38,749 nt of DNA from Shewanella atlantica. GTDB taxonomy: Bacteria > Pseudomonadota > Gammaproteobacteria > Enterobacterales > Shewanellaceae. The notes beneath the pieces are model-generated. The model searched no databases. It was not told the origin of the DNA and worked only from the letters and a program-made list of their open reading frames with translations. Shown here piece by piece: positions 16,390 through 25,672 of the stretch. The stretch is taken from positions 1 to 38,749 of the forward strand of contig NZ_RXNV01000022.1 in NCBI RefSeq assembly GCF_003966265.1, in the 5' to 3' direction. Position 1 is the first letter of the stretch. Each line of letters opens with the position of its first letter. The position numbers and the translations under genes were made by a program.

Positions 16390-17847
16390 TTAACGGGGTA
16401 AAACAAATTCATCGAGCCGTTCAATGATGTATGGGAAAAAAGGGTTCCATTTCTGTCTTAATATCTCATCGGCAGATACATTAAGCACCCCTCTCTCCCC
16501 TCTCGATGCGGCAGCACCAATTTGAACACGATCGACAAAATGCACACCTTCCGGACCATAGAGGCTGTCCTCCATAGGATATGGCAATGCAACATGGGAG
16601 AGAGAATAGACATTTCTTGGCCACCACTGTGTTAGCACTGTGCTCGTGGGGAGACGATTAGAGGAGTAACTTGTCGCCTTTACCCGGCTTAACCTTTCAT
16701 CTGAATCGTTAAGGTTTTCTATCAAGGTATACTTAAATTTAAGGTCTCGGTCTGTTATCAGCTCATTCATTGCAGATAAGGGATCTGTGGGGATCAAGCT
16801 CATATTCACCTGGGTTCGATTGATATCGAACATCACTAACTCATGCCCGTTGGCGGGTAGCCTCAGGTAGAGATCTGACAGAACGGCTCGACTCGAGACA
16901 GTCGCATCGGTAATGGACTGAAACGATATAATTGGGGATAAAGACGACAAATCTTTCATGGCGAAGCTCCCCATAATCGCTTGATTACGCTCGGCTAACT
17001 GATACACCACATCGCCGGCATTCACCGCAAATGAATTATATTTAAAAGGGTCATATTCTGTTTGAATGCTATTCCAGCTAAGTTTTTCTAAACCTAGCAG
17101 CTCTCCTAAGCGTGCTTGCCACTTGGCCCCGGCCGCTACCGGAGGTAAACCGATTGCCGGTGAGATAAATATCATTCCGGCATAATCCATCTTTTGTTTA
17201 TTAACCAGCCGCTCCAGCTCATGGTTAAGTGCTAAAGCTGCCCCGGTCGAAAATCCTACCACATACAAGGGACGCCCCTTCAACAGATCTCGCATGTGCT
17301 GCGTCGCAAGTGACACCGCCGATGCCATATCCTGCCATTCAAGTCCCACCAGCCCGGACGGTATGGTGCCATGACCCGGCAACCTCAAACCAAGAACATG
17401 GGCCTTTCCCTTAAAGTGCCGGGCAACATGAGATAACGCATAGGGAGAATCTGACATACCATGAAGCAATAGGACGCCAAACCCGGCCTCTTCCTGTGGC
17501 CATTCATAAGTTCGATTCCAATCACCTCGCCACTTGTGCGGGTCGGCTAAACTGCCTCTGACATATCGATTTAATATCGAATGGTTTGACCCCTTCGTTT
17601 GACTATAGATCTCACTCTCAAGCTCCTCAAAGAGTTGATTCTCGAGTAGCTGATACTCACCGAACTCTTTTAGCTCAAGTCCTCTTTCATATTCAGAACT
17701 CAATTCTACGGTATGCCACACGTCGAGTTCTGGTCTGGAATTCAACATCCAAACCCCTAGCGCAAGCAGCGCAAGGCCGATGCCCAATGAGGCATAAAAT
17801 AGCGCCATGATGAGATGTTTAGTGGAACCGATAACGATCGTTTTCAT
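16390..17847 (-). CDS. membrane-anchored alpha/beta hydrolase
   Basis: This 485-residue protein has one N-terminal membrane helix (about residues 12-34) and an alpha/beta hydrolase domain of the serine aminopeptidase/monoglyceride lipase type. The oxyanion loop is HGMSDSP (129-135), the RLPGHG strand follows at 155-160, and the nucleophile Ser200 sits in GFSTG. The N-terminal 110 residues and the long C-terminal part exceed the usual 280-320 residues of the family, and the Asp-His partners cannot be placed with certainty. The substrate is unknown; a lipid ester or related envelope molecule is a guess. AAGGAGAG precedes the ATG. It is convergent with the diguanylate cyclase gene, and their stops are 15 bases apart. 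Confidence 0.82.
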   Translation of the reverse strand: MKTIVIGSTKHLIMALFYASLGIGLALLALGVWMLNSRPELDVWHTVELSSEYERGLELKEFGEYQLLENQLFEELESEIYSQTKGSNHSILNRYVRGSLADPHKWRGDWNRTYEWPQEEAGFGVLLLHGMSDSPYALSHVARHFKGKAHVLGLRLPGHGTIPSGLVGLEWQDMASAVSLATQHMRDLLKGRPLYVVGFSTGAALALNHELERLVNKQKMDYAGMIFISPAIGLPPVAAGAKWQARLGELLGLEKLSWNSIQTEYDPFKYNSFAVNAGDVVYQLAERNQAIMGSFAMKDLSSLSPIISFQSITDATVSSRAVLSDLYLRLPANGHELVMFDINRTQVNMSLIPTDPLSAMNELITDRDLKFKYTLIENLNDSDERLSRVKATSYSSNRLPTSTVLTQWWPRNVYSLSHVALPYPMEDSLYGPEGVHFVDRVQIGAAASRGERGVLNVSADEILRQKWNPFFPYIIERLDEFVLPR

Positions 17848-17874
17848 TGCTCTCCTTGAGCCCGCTATTTAAAT

Positions 17875-17922
17875 CCAGAGTGAACTAAATGCAGAGTGAA
17901 CTAAATCCGCAGTGAACAAAAC
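17875..17922. repeat. 16-bp tandem repeat, three copies
   Basis: CCAGAGTGAACTAAAT, GCAGAGTGAACTAAAT and the weaker CCGCAGTGAACAAAAC follow one another with a period of 16. The repeat lies just upstream of the hydrolase start. Confidence 0.75.
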
Positions 17923-17944
17923 CTATATCTTCGTATAATTCTAA

Positions 17945-17981
17945 TTGGTATAAGTTACACGCTTTGAGTATCTTATACCAA
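17945..17981. repeat. inverted repeat resembling MITE ends
   Basis: TTGGTATAAG and CTTATACCAA are perfect 10-bp arms around 17 bases. They share the GGTATAAG core of the MITE ends at 11074 and 33232. It may be a small deletion derivative or an unrelated operator in the divergent region. Confidence 0.45.
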
Positions 17982-18007
17982 ACTCCCATCATGTATCAGG
18001 CCTGATA

Positions 18008-18487
18008 ATGTGCGTTAGCTCCACCATAAAAAGCTTAGGTTCCCCAGGGGCAAAGTTTTGCTTCTATTTACCCTCAGCTCCGATTATCCCTGAAAACTGG
18101 CACCACGGTGCACCCGATGCCGTATCACAGATTATCGAGACCAATGGCAATCACTGGAGAAAAATTCTCACCATCATGGCAAAAATTACCGCACCCGATG
18201 ATAATTGGAAGATATATCGGGATACACAACTGCTTAAACGAGATGAGCAGATCTTAATCGATAACTTAAAATTATCTTCTCACGCCGAGTGGCACTTCAT
18301 CGTCGGCGGCGTTTCGCAGAAACAGCTGGAGTCAGAGACGAACGAGCAGGCGTTTAGCACGCTCGATAACGCAGGGAAACTGTTATCCGATGGCAGTCAA
18401 ATATTCAAAGTCCCTTACTTAGATTATCGACAATATCCCAATAAACTCATAAAGCTGACCCGTGAACAGTTATCCCAATCACTATAA
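18008..18487 (+). CDS. hypothetical protein
   Basis: This is a 159-residue soluble protein with no signal peptide, membrane segment or recognised catalytic motif. It begins with FCFYLPSAPIIPENW, followed by a helical NHWRKILTIMAKITA segment and a WHFIVGGVSQ strand; Trp and His residues are frequent. The coding frame is clean and ends just before a terminator hairpin shared with nadE. I do not recognise the family with confidence; it may be one of the gammaproteobacterial DUF families. AGG lies about nine bases before the ATG. It is divergent from the hydrolase gene and convergent with nadE. Confidence 0.6.
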   Translation: MCVSSTIKSLGSPGAKFCFYLPSAPIIPENWHHGAPDAVSQIIETNGNHWRKILTIMAKITAPDDNWKIYRDTQLLKRDEQILIDNLKLSSHAEWHFIVGGVSQKQLESETNEQAFSTLDNAGKLLSDGSQIFKVPYLDYRQYPNKLIKLTREQLSQSL

Positions 18488-18496
18488 CAATAAAAA

Positions 18497-18515
18497 AAGG
18501 CGCTAACTGCGCCTT
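18497..18515 (-). terminator. nadE terminator
   Basis: AAGGCGC and GCGCCTT form a 7-bp stem with a 5-base loop, 28 bases past the nadE stop. On the minus strand it is followed by TTTTTATTG, a good U run. On the plus strand the tail is weak, so it mainly serves nadE. Confidence 0.75.
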
Positions 18516-18543
18516 CATTTAACAACGACCCGACCGAGCGTCT

Positions 18544-19374
18544 TTAGTCGTAGATAGTAGGGATAGGCTCACGCTTATGTTGTGTCGCTTTGTAGATCCC
18601 GATGAGCTTGTCATCTACGGCTGAGTCGACCTGTTTGCCCTCTAAGAAGTCATCAATCTGATCGTAGGTGAGTCCCAGAGCGACTTCATCCTCCAGTTGA
18701 GGCTGATCTTCTTCCAGATCTGCCGTTGGCGCCTTGTGCACTAACACCTCTGGCGCGCCCAGAAATGCTGCCAGTTGACGAACCTGACGCTTATTCAAGC
18801 CAAACAGGGGAGCCAAATCACAGGCACCGTCACCCCACTTGGTATAAAAGCCGGTAATATTTTCGGCGCTGTGATCCGTACCGACAACCAGGCCACCGGT
18901 CAGGCCGGCAATTTCGTATTGGGCAATCATTCGCATCCGGGCTTTGACATTACCTTTTACAAAATCAACATTTCCGTTATCCAGACATTCAATACCGGCG
19001 TCTTTCAGGCCCGCTAAAGTCTGCTGATGTACACCAACTACGCCATCATGGATATTAACGGTCACTTGCTTGGAGGGAGAGATAAACTGACACGCCAATT
19101 GCGCTTCATCTTCATCTTTTTGCACATGATAAGGTAATCGTACCGCAATAAACTGGTATTGCTCACTCTCAGATTCTTTATTCAATGAATGAACGGCTAA
19201 CTGGCACAATCGACCTGCAAGAGAGGAATCTACACCGCCACTGATCCCAAGCACTAACGTTCGGGTATAAGACTCTTTCAACTTGGACTTAATAAAAGCA
19301 ACGCGTCTTTGTACCTCATATTCAGGTTCTATAGCAGGTTGCACTTTCATTTCACGTAAAATCAGTCCTTTCAC
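18544..19374 (-). CDS. nadE: NH3-dependent NAD+ synthetase
   Basis: This 276-residue enzyme makes NAD+ from nicotinate adenine dinucleotide, ATP and ammonia, the last step of NAD synthesis, in the cytoplasm. The PP-loop ATP motif SGGVDSS is at 45-51. Other NadE blocks are VGTDHSAENITGFYTKWGDGACDLAPLFGLNKRQVR and the C-terminal KAPTADLEEDQPQLEDEVALGLTYDQID. Its length equals that of E. coli NadE (275), and no glutaminase domain is present. The start is a GTG at 19374; an ATG eight codons later would shorten the N-terminus relative to E. coli. A terminator hairpin follows the gene. Confidence 0.96.
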   Translation of the reverse strand: MKGLILREMKVQPAIEPEYEVQRRVAFIKSKLKESYTRTLVLGISGGVDSSLAGRLCQLAVHSLNKESESEQYQFIAVRLPYHVQKDEDEAQLACQFISPSKQVTVNIHDGVVGVHQQTLAGLKDAGIECLDNGNVDFVKGNVKARMRMIAQYEIAGLTGGLVVGTDHSAENITGFYTKWGDGACDLAPLFGLNKRQVRQLAAFLGAPEVLVHKAPTADLEEDQPQLEDEVALGLTYDQIDDFLEGKQVDSAVDDKLIGIYKATQHKREPIPTIYD

Positions 19375-19544
19375 AGGCAGAGCTCCAATCAGGTTTTCAA
19401 AATAGCCAGTCAGATATTATGAGCTATTTAATAATGAAATACACGGTTATCTGCCCGGGTTTAAATCGCCGCTGCAATAATTTACTAGATGGCCGTCTTA
19501 GGCTAACGTTAGAATGTGGTATTAATCGAACTCAATTGAACATT

Positions 19545-20372
19545 ATGCACAAAGAGAGTATTCAATATTGGCATAACCCTGCACTATCAGGGGTAGAGCT
19601 GACCCGAGCCAACTTTAAGCAATTTGAGTTCGACAGGCATGTACATCTAGATTATCACATAGGTGTAGTTTCAAGCGGTTGCCAGCAATATACCCATAGA
19701 GGCAGGGCTTATCATTTGGGACCGGGATTGATATCAACACTCAACCCAGACGAAACCCATAATGGTCAAAGCTATAGCTCTGAAGGCTACCAAGTCCATG
19801 TGATGTCTGTGCCATATCACTATGTGTCTCAAATAAGCCAGGAGATGAGTCAAGCGGAAGGCTTTTTTCATAACCCCTTAATCAATGATACTCACCTATA
19901 TCAGGCATTTTTAAAGCTTCATATGATGTTAACTCAACATCAAAGTAATCTCAGTAGTCTGCAGTTGGAGACCAGCATGATGGCCTTTACCACAGAGCTT
20001 TTTCTACGCCATGGTAATGTACCGGAACAAATCACAGACAAACATAACGGCCTATCTCAGTCCCAAATCAAAGAGGTCATGGCGATGTTTCATGACGACC
20101 CGGGTCAGGAGTTTCTCCTCGAAACACTGGCCAGCAGTGTCGGATTAAGTAAATTTCAGTTTTTAAGGAAGTTTAAGCAATCGATAGGTATGACACCCCA
20201 CGCTTATCTCAAGAGGGTGCGACTCGAATATGCCAAAAAGGCTTTGATTAATGGTGAACATGTCGCAGATATTGCACATAAGGTAGGCTTCTTTGACCAG
20301 AGCCATCTCAATAAAGCCTTTAAGCAAGCCTATTTAATCACCCCCGCTAATTTTCAGCGGCGAGTGGTTTAA
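19545..20372 (+). CDS. AraC family transcriptional regulator
   Basis: This 275-residue regulator has an N-terminal cupin-like AraC sensor domain (about 1-150, with HVHLDYHIGVVSSG) and a C-terminal pair of helix-turn-helix motifs (about 180-275). Recognisable blocks are LLETLASSVGLSKFQFLRKFKQSIGMTPHAYL and ADIAHKVGFFDQSHLNKAFKQ. The start used (MHKESIQYW) gives the usual family N-terminus. The frame continues 126 bases upstream to earlier ATGs without a better ribosome site. It is followed on the same strand by a LysE-type exporter, a common pairing in which the regulator controls the exporter in response to an amino acid or amine (inference). Confidence 0.88.
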   Translation: MHKESIQYWHNPALSGVELTRANFKQFEFDRHVHLDYHIGVVSSGCQQYTHRGRAYHLGPGLISTLNPDETHNGQSYSSEGYQVHVMSVPYHYVSQISQEMSQAEGFFHNPLINDTHLYQAFLKLHMMLTQHQSNLSSLQLETSMMAFTTELFLRHGNVPEQITDKHNGLSQSQIKEVMAMFHDDPGQEFLLETLASSVGLSKFQFLRKFKQSIGMTPHAYLKRVRLEYAKKALINGEHVADIAHKVGFFDQSHLNKAFKQAYLITPANFQRRVV

Positions 20373-20489
20373 TCTAGCGTCTTAAACTCCTCAAACCGAA
20401 AATGGCTTAATGCTCAACGCAATTTTGTCCTATCAAGACGTATCGTGCCACGGCATGATGATGACAATAATCACTTTATGGATAGTTTA

Positions 20490-21128
20490 ATGGATCTTAG
20501 TTTACTTGTGTCACTTGCCGTCATTCATAGCGTCGCTTTGGCAAGTCCGGGCCCCGATTTTGCTCTCGTCGTCAAAATGGCCAGTCAGGAAAAAAGAGTG
20601 ACAGCCGTTGCATCCGCTATCGGTATTTCAGTGGCAATTTTACTGCATACCCTGCTGAGCTTGACCGGAGTCAGCCTGGTGATTAAAAGCTCAAATACTT
20701 TATTTATTATTGTACAGGTGGCGGGGGCAAGCTATCTGGGCTGGATGGGAATAAATGCCATCATCAGTACCCTTCAGAATTTTAAATCACGACACATTGA
20801 TAAAGAAACACCGCTAATATTCAACCAGTTAACACCAAGACAAGGTTTTATGCAGGGCTTATACACTAACCTGCTAAACCCCAAGGCCATGGTATTCTTC
20901 ATTACTCTGTTCTCAGCCATGATAACTCCTGAGGTAAACCTGGCGACTAAGGTTTGCGCAGCAATAACTTTACTCGTTTTATCATTAATCTGGTTCGTCT
21001 TTATCGCATTAGTACTGTCTAAACCCTCCATACAAGAGAAGATCCGCAAGGCCACGCCAGTCATCAATCTGCTCACAGGGATCCTATTTTTCAGCGTGGC
21101 GTTAATTATTGTGTCCGGACTGCTCTGA
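20490..21128 (+). CDS. LysE/RhtB family amino-acid exporter
   Basis: This 212-residue inner membrane protein has about six helices and the family signature ASPGPDFALVV near the N-terminus (about residues 19-29). The conserved GLYTNLLNPKAMVFF segment is in the middle. The family exports amino acids or their analogues. The start used gives the standard MDLSLLVSLAVIHSVALASPGPDF N-terminus; ATG at 20478 and GTG at 20445 are in-frame alternatives, and no clear ribosome site separates them. It lies 117 bases behind the AraC regulator. Confidence 0.88.
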   Translation: MDLSLLVSLAVIHSVALASPGPDFALVVKMASQEKRVTAVASAIGISVAILLHTLLSLTGVSLVIKSSNTLFIIVQVAGASYLGWMGINAIISTLQNFKSRHIDKETPLIFNQLTPRQGFMQGLYTNLLNPKAMVFFITLFSAMITPEVNLATKVCAAITLLVLSLIWFVFIALVLSKPSIQEKIRKATPVINLLTGILFFSVALIIVSGLL

Positions 21129-21179
21129 GTCACACGTTAATCGAGAGCTTGCTGGCACGCCTCTATCCAATGGAGATCA

Positions 21180-22412
21180 TCAATCAAGAAACGCGGCTTT
21201 AAAGAAGCCGAGCAGGTTAATATTAAATTCCTCCGGCTTAATGCAGCGATCGATCTGATCTTTATATTTTGAGCGACTCAAGTCCATCTCTTCCATTGCA
21301 ATGGCTTGTTTTAATCGTGTGTTATAGAACACACGAACATAGGGGTGTAGTGGCTTCTTCTTGTTTAATCGGCTAATCAGACCAAGCTTGCCACTGTTAA
21401 GCTCGACGAGTGTACCTACTGGGTAGACGCCTAAACATTGAATAAATTGCTCAACCAGCGCATCGTCGTAACATGTAGGAGACTCTTTAATCAGGTTTTT
21501 AAATGCGGTGATCGGATGAAGCCCAGTTCTATACACCCGCTCGGCTGTCATGGCATCGTAACTGTCTACGATTGCCATCATGCGCCCATACTTTGAAATT
21601 GAGTCGGCGCTTAATTGTAATGGGTAGCCACTGCCGTCGATTCGCTCATGGTGCTCCTTTATCATACTCATCACCATATGGGAGATATGTGGCGTTTCTT
21701 GTAAAATATTAACGCCGAGAGACACATGGTTCTTGATGATCTCATATTCCGGTGATGTGAGTTTACCCGGTTTATTGAGGATCTCATCGGGGATCATCAC
21801 CTTACCGATATCATGCAGGAAAGCGCCCAGGGCGAGTTGTTCAATCGTCGCTCTATCGACATCCAAATGCTTGGCAAAAATCGTCATTAAGATAGAAGCA
21901 TTCAGCGAATGCTCGACCAAGTACTCATCCTTAATCCTTAGACGAGATAAACAGGATAGTGCATCTTGGTTTCTGAATATTGAATCGACAATAGCATTAG
22001 TGCTTTCCTCTATTGCTTCCACATCGATCACCTTGCCTTCGGTGATGGCGTGAATCATCTTCAGCTGTAAATCCTTCGCATTGTTATAGAGTTTACTCGC
22101 CGCTTTCATCTCCTGTTCGAGCGAAACATCAGGTTTTTCCCTGCTCTTATCCAACGCACTCGCACCGATATCCGGCAATACTTTGTCTATTGTTTCGGTT
22201 CTCTTTTCTCTGGAGGGATCGACAACTACATGGGATATCCCCGATTGGATCAGTTGATTAATACCAGCAACATTAAGCACATACCCTTCAGATTTAACAC
22301 TTAGACTGCCATTCTCGCTCGAGATTGATACGACATACATACCCGGTTTCAGCTTGGCTATGGGGATCTCCAGTTCATGATGTTCCGAGTCAGACTTTCT
22401 ACCTTGTGACAT
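21180..22412 (-). CDS. HD-GYP cyclic-di-GMP phosphodiesterase (DUF3391 type)
   Basis: This 410-residue soluble protein has an N-terminal DUF3391-type domain (about 10-145, starting ELEIPIAKLKPGMYVVSI) and an HD-GYP domain. The metal-binding HD is in FLHDIGK (HD 200-201), and HHERIDGSGYP is at 254-264, so the catalytic set looks intact. It should hydrolyse cyclic di-GMP to pGpG and GMP. The post-catalytic GTLVELNSGKLGLIS segment is typical of this subfamily. It is a paralogue of the protein at 34074-35339. It is convergent with the LysE gene and is probably transcribed alone. Confidence 0.93.
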   Translation of the reverse strand: MSQGRKSDSEHHELEIPIAKLKPGMYVVSISSENGSLSVKSEGYVLNVAGINQLIQSGISHVVVDPSREKRTETIDKVLPDIGASALDKSREKPDVSLEQEMKAASKLYNNAKDLQLKMIHAITEGKVIDVEAIEESTNAIVDSIFRNQDALSCLSRLRIKDEYLVEHSLNASILMTIFAKHLDVDRATIEQLALGAFLHDIGKVMIPDEILNKPGKLTSPEYEIIKNHVSLGVNILQETPHISHMVMSMIKEHHERIDGSGYPLQLSADSISKYGRMMAIVDSYDAMTAERVYRTGLHPITAFKNLIKESPTCYDDALVEQFIQCLGVYPVGTLVELNSGKLGLISRLNKKKPLHPYVRVFYNTRLKQAIAMEEMDLSRSKYKDQIDRCIKPEEFNINLLGFFKAAFLD

Positions 22413-22626
22413 ATCAATACTCTCAGGAAAATTCAGGATTTAAGACGTTGGATGAGCAGGCAATACTTGAGTAGAAGTATAGTCAGCATCATTGAGTTAT
22501 GAGGATATTATTGAGGCTTAAAAGGGTCCAACCGGAATTAAGGCGCAGGTTTATCACAGGAGCATAGACGGGAATCCGATTACACCATCAGATATAACCG
22601 AATTTCCCCTCTTTGCTGCAATATAT

Positions 22627-23979
22627 CTACACCAAATGATACTTCTCTAGCCGATACAGGAATGCCTTGTAACTTAACCCCAAAAATTTAGCGGCCTTAG
22701 TTCGGTTGCCTTGATGTCTGTTCATCGCTTGTTCGAGGCAGTCTTTCTCAAATGTCTCCCACTCGATTCCGGTTTCAGGTAGTGAAAACTGACTGGTGTT
22801 AATAGGTTTGGGCTGGCGACTCAACTCTTCGACCATCTCCTCTTCGTCACCGAGAAGGACGAAGCGTTCGATACGGTTGGCTAGCTCCCTGACATTACCG
22901 GGCCAGGAGTAATCGAGTAATTGTTTCATGGTTGCAGCGGATAATTTAGGGGCATCCATCTTATATTGACTGCTATTGAGTGTGAGGAAGTGTTCGACCA
23001 GCCTGCCTATATCTTCCTGCCTCTCCCGTAGAGGTGGCATATGGATCGGCACCACATTCAATCGATAATAGAGGTCTTCTCTAAAACGCCCCTCTTTCAC
23101 CTCCTGTTGCAGATCTCTGTGAGTCGCAGCGATAACTCTGACATCCAGCTTTATCTCCCCATTTTGCCCCAAACGACTGATGACCCCCTCTTGCAGGAAT
23201 CTGAGCAAATTTGTCTGTTGCAGTAACGGCAGCTCACCTATCTCATCGAGAAAGACAGTTCCGCCATCGGCGGCCTCAAGCTTACCTATCTTCAATGCTG
23301 TAGCACCGGTAAATGCCCCCTTTTCAGCACCAAACAGCTCGGCTTCGGCCAGCGACTCCGGAATAGCACCACAGTTAATCGCAATAAAAGGTTTATGCTT
23401 TCGCTGTGAAAGCTGATATAAAGCCCGCGCCGCGAGCTCTTTTCCCGTCCCACTCTCGCCGCCGATAAGCACAGTTGCATCGGTGGCACTGACGCGCTGA
23501 ACCCGGGTGTAAACCTTCTGCATACAGGGCGCTTTCCCAACTAACCCCACCAGCTCCTGTTGTTGGGACAGTTCGGAGGCCAGCCTGCGGTTTTGTTTTT
23601 TCAAGACTAATGATTTGGCCACCTTGTCGATGGCTAATAACAGGGACTGTCTTTGATAGGGTTTAGCCAGGTAGTCATCGGCCCCCGCCTGCATGGCATC
23701 GACGGCATGAGTTATCGTGCCGTAGGCTGTCGCTATGATAAAGCCCATGTCCGGATGCTCGCGGCGGACGTAGGTAAGCAGATCCATGCCACTGAGTTGT
23801 CCTAATTTCCAATCGGAAAAGACCAGATCCGGAATATCCGATTTAATCATCACAATAGCCTCTTCGACGCTCTCAGCACTACTGGTTTGATAACCATTTG
23901 CTGACAACATCTTGGTTATCAGGCTTCGTTGATCGGGCTCGTCTTCTACGACTAGAATTTTAAGTGGCTGCTGTTTCAT
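22627..23979 (-). CDS. sigma-54-dependent response regulator (NtrC/ZraR type)
   Basis: This 450-residue protein has a receiver domain (about 5-120) with phosphoacceptor Asp56 in LVFSDWKLG and Lys107 in KPY. A AAA+ sigma-54 activation domain follows (about 145-380), with Walker A GESGTGKE (174-181), the sigma-54 contact loop GAFTGA (221-226) and Walker B TVFLDE (241-246). A Fis-type helix-turn-helix is at the end (NRTKAAKFLGLSYKAFLYRL). It activates sigma-54 promoters on phosphorylation. Its ATG overlaps the kinase stop codon (ATGA), so the two are translationally coupled. The one good sigma-54 promoter in this locus, at 25784, points to the exported coiled-coil gene as its target (inference). 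Confidence 0.95.
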   Translation of the reverse strand: MKQQPLKILVVEDEPDQRSLITKMLSANGYQTSSAESVEEAIVMIKSDIPDLVFSDWKLGQLSGMDLLTYVRREHPDMGFIIATAYGTITHAVDAMQAGADDYLAKPYQRQSLLLAIDKVAKSLVLKKQNRRLASELSQQQELVGLVGKAPCMQKVYTRVQRVSATDATVLIGGESGTGKELAARALYQLSQRKHKPFIAINCGAIPESLAEAELFGAEKGAFTGATALKIGKLEAADGGTVFLDEIGELPLLQQTNLLRFLQEGVISRLGQNGEIKLDVRVIAATHRDLQQEVKEGRFREDLYYRLNVVPIHMPPLRERQEDIGRLVEHFLTLNSSQYKMDAPKLSAATMKQLLDYSWPGNVRELANRIERFVLLGDEEEMVEELSRQPKPINTSQFSLPETGIEWETFEKDCLEQAMNRHQGNRTKAAKFLGLSYKAFLYRLEKYHLV

Positions 23980-25568
23980 TTTAATTTCTCATCATTACTG
24001 ATATTAGCACTCGGTCGTTTGAAGCTTATCGTCACTATCGTGCCCCCATCGGGATTATCATCAAACACTAAGTTGCCACCGTAATGGCCCTTAAGCAGAC
24101 GCTCCGCAATGTATATTCCCATCCCGGTGCCTTCAGCTTTAGTGGTGACATGTGGCTGAGACAAACGCTCACGGACCTCAGGGAGGATCCCACTACCTGT
24201 ATCGGTGACGATGACATGATAAGCCTCTTCATCTACTTTTATTTCGATACTGACATCGCCCTCGTCAGGTGTCGCTTCCACAGCGTTAATGATAACGGCG
24301 TGCATGATACTTCGTAACTCAGATTCTGCGCCAAGCACACTGATACCGGCATCATCACAGTCGAAACTGATCGCAGGCTTAGATCCGTTGATGGACAGTT
24401 CCAGTAAGATATCCTGAATGATGGCAGTCAAAGGCACCGAGCCGTTCCTGTTCACCTCGTTACTCGATAAGGTCAATAGCGATTGAATGCTCTTATCCAT
24501 CATGGATATCTTTTGTTGGATTTTCAGTATCAGCTGAGCTCGCTCTTCACAAGTGTCGGCTAAAACCACCCCGTCAGACAGTAAACCTACTGTGTGTAAC
24601 GGGTTTCTCAGGCTGTGGGCAATACCACGGGTCACCTCTCCCAGTTCAGCCAACTGCTGCTGCTGACTCATTAGCTGCTCTTTTTCACTGAGTAGTGACA
24701 GCTTTCGACTCATGGCATTGAATCCGGCTAAAATCTGTTTCAGCTCCTGCACGCCCTCCTCTTTAAGCTGATAACCCAGCTCCCCCTCCCCGAGTTTTTG
24801 GTGCCCTACGGCAAGCTTTGAAAGTGGAGCACTGACGTAATGACTCAGAAGATATGCGAGCATCAAGGCGACTATCGATGTCACCAGAATAAGCAGCAAC
24901 ATTGAATCATTGAAGCGTTCGAGTTCGGTATTTGTCCTCTCGTTAGAGAGATTAAAGTCATTTTTGAGGGTAAGCGAGACATCCTTGCCGCCTTCAAGGA
25001 TAGCGATGCTGCCGCTATCTAACCAATTGTCAGTCTGAATTTCGACATCTCTGACCGCTTCATGCAATCGTTCCCTATATTCTCTGGCGGCCTGCTTGCG
25101 GATAGCTATTTTGTTTTGTCGCTCGGCTTTCTCCATTTCACGACCGTACTCAGCCATCGCTTGCAGGTGTTCTTTTAGTTCAGCCTGCTTTTCCGACATT
25201 TCCCGTCGATATACCTCTCTGACCTTTGGAGGAGGATTGGGGGCGGTAAGCTCCTGTTCCATCTCGATGGACAGTTCATTGAGCTCAGCCTCTAACTCTT
25301 TCATATCTTCGGCAAATGAAAGCGCCGCGTCCTCAATTTCGGCTAACTGCTCAGCATCGAATTCGGACGGATATTCCACAAAAAATTCATTTTCATCACC
25401 CACATTATCAATCAATACCTTCACTAAATTTTGAGACAAAGCTTTAGAACGGTGGCTGAGCTCAGATTGAAGCTCCGACTTGAAATACTGTGAGATGAAT
25501 AACTGACTTCCCGCCAGTAAGAGAATCAAAGCTCCAAAAAGTAAGAAAACGTAACGCTTTATCGACAT
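23976..25568 (-). CDS. membrane sensor histidine kinase with coiled-coil sensor
   Basis: This 530-residue kinase has membrane helices at about 7-27 and 222-242. The periplasmic domain between them is unusually rich in Glu, Lys and Arg heptads (about 70-180), with no Cache or PAS features seen. HAMP follows, then a dimerisation helix with His318 in GIAHSLRNPLHTV and an ATPase domain with DTGSGI and GTGMGIYIAERL. A long charged coiled coil as sensor is unlike ZraS or NtrB. It may bind a partner such as the exported coiled-coil protein at 25936, which is itself of similar composition (inference). GAGG precedes the ATG, and the gene overlaps the response regulator by four bases. Confidence 0.93.
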   Translation of the reverse strand: MSIKRYVFLLFGALILLLAGSQLFISQYFKSELQSELSHRSKALSQNLVKVLIDNVGDENEFFVEYPSEFDAEQLAEIEDAALSFAEDMKELEAELNELSIEMEQELTAPNPPPKVREVYRREMSEKQAELKEHLQAMAEYGREMEKAERQNKIAIRKQAAREYRERLHEAVRDVEIQTDNWLDSGSIAILEGGKDVSLTLKNDFNLSNERTNTELERFNDSMLLLILVTSIVALMLAYLLSHYVSAPLSKLAVGHQKLGEGELGYQLKEEGVQELKQILAGFNAMSRKLSLLSEKEQLMSQQQQLAELGEVTRGIAHSLRNPLHTVGLLSDGVVLADTCEERAQLILKIQQKISMMDKSIQSLLTLSSNEVNRNGSVPLTAIIQDILLELSINGSKPAISFDCDDAGISVLGAESELRSIMHAVIINAVEATPDEGDVSIEIKVDEEAYHVIVTDTGSGILPEVRERLSQPHVTTKAEGTGMGIYIAERLLKGHYGGNLVFDDNPDGGTIVTISFKRPSANISNDEKLK

Positions 25569-25672
25569 GCAAACCTCAAAATAATTCAGGACTCTATCTG
25601 GCTATACAAAAATAATACCAAGCAGGCAACCCCCGCTATAGGGCGGCCTCTGTTATGAAAGTTATCATATTT

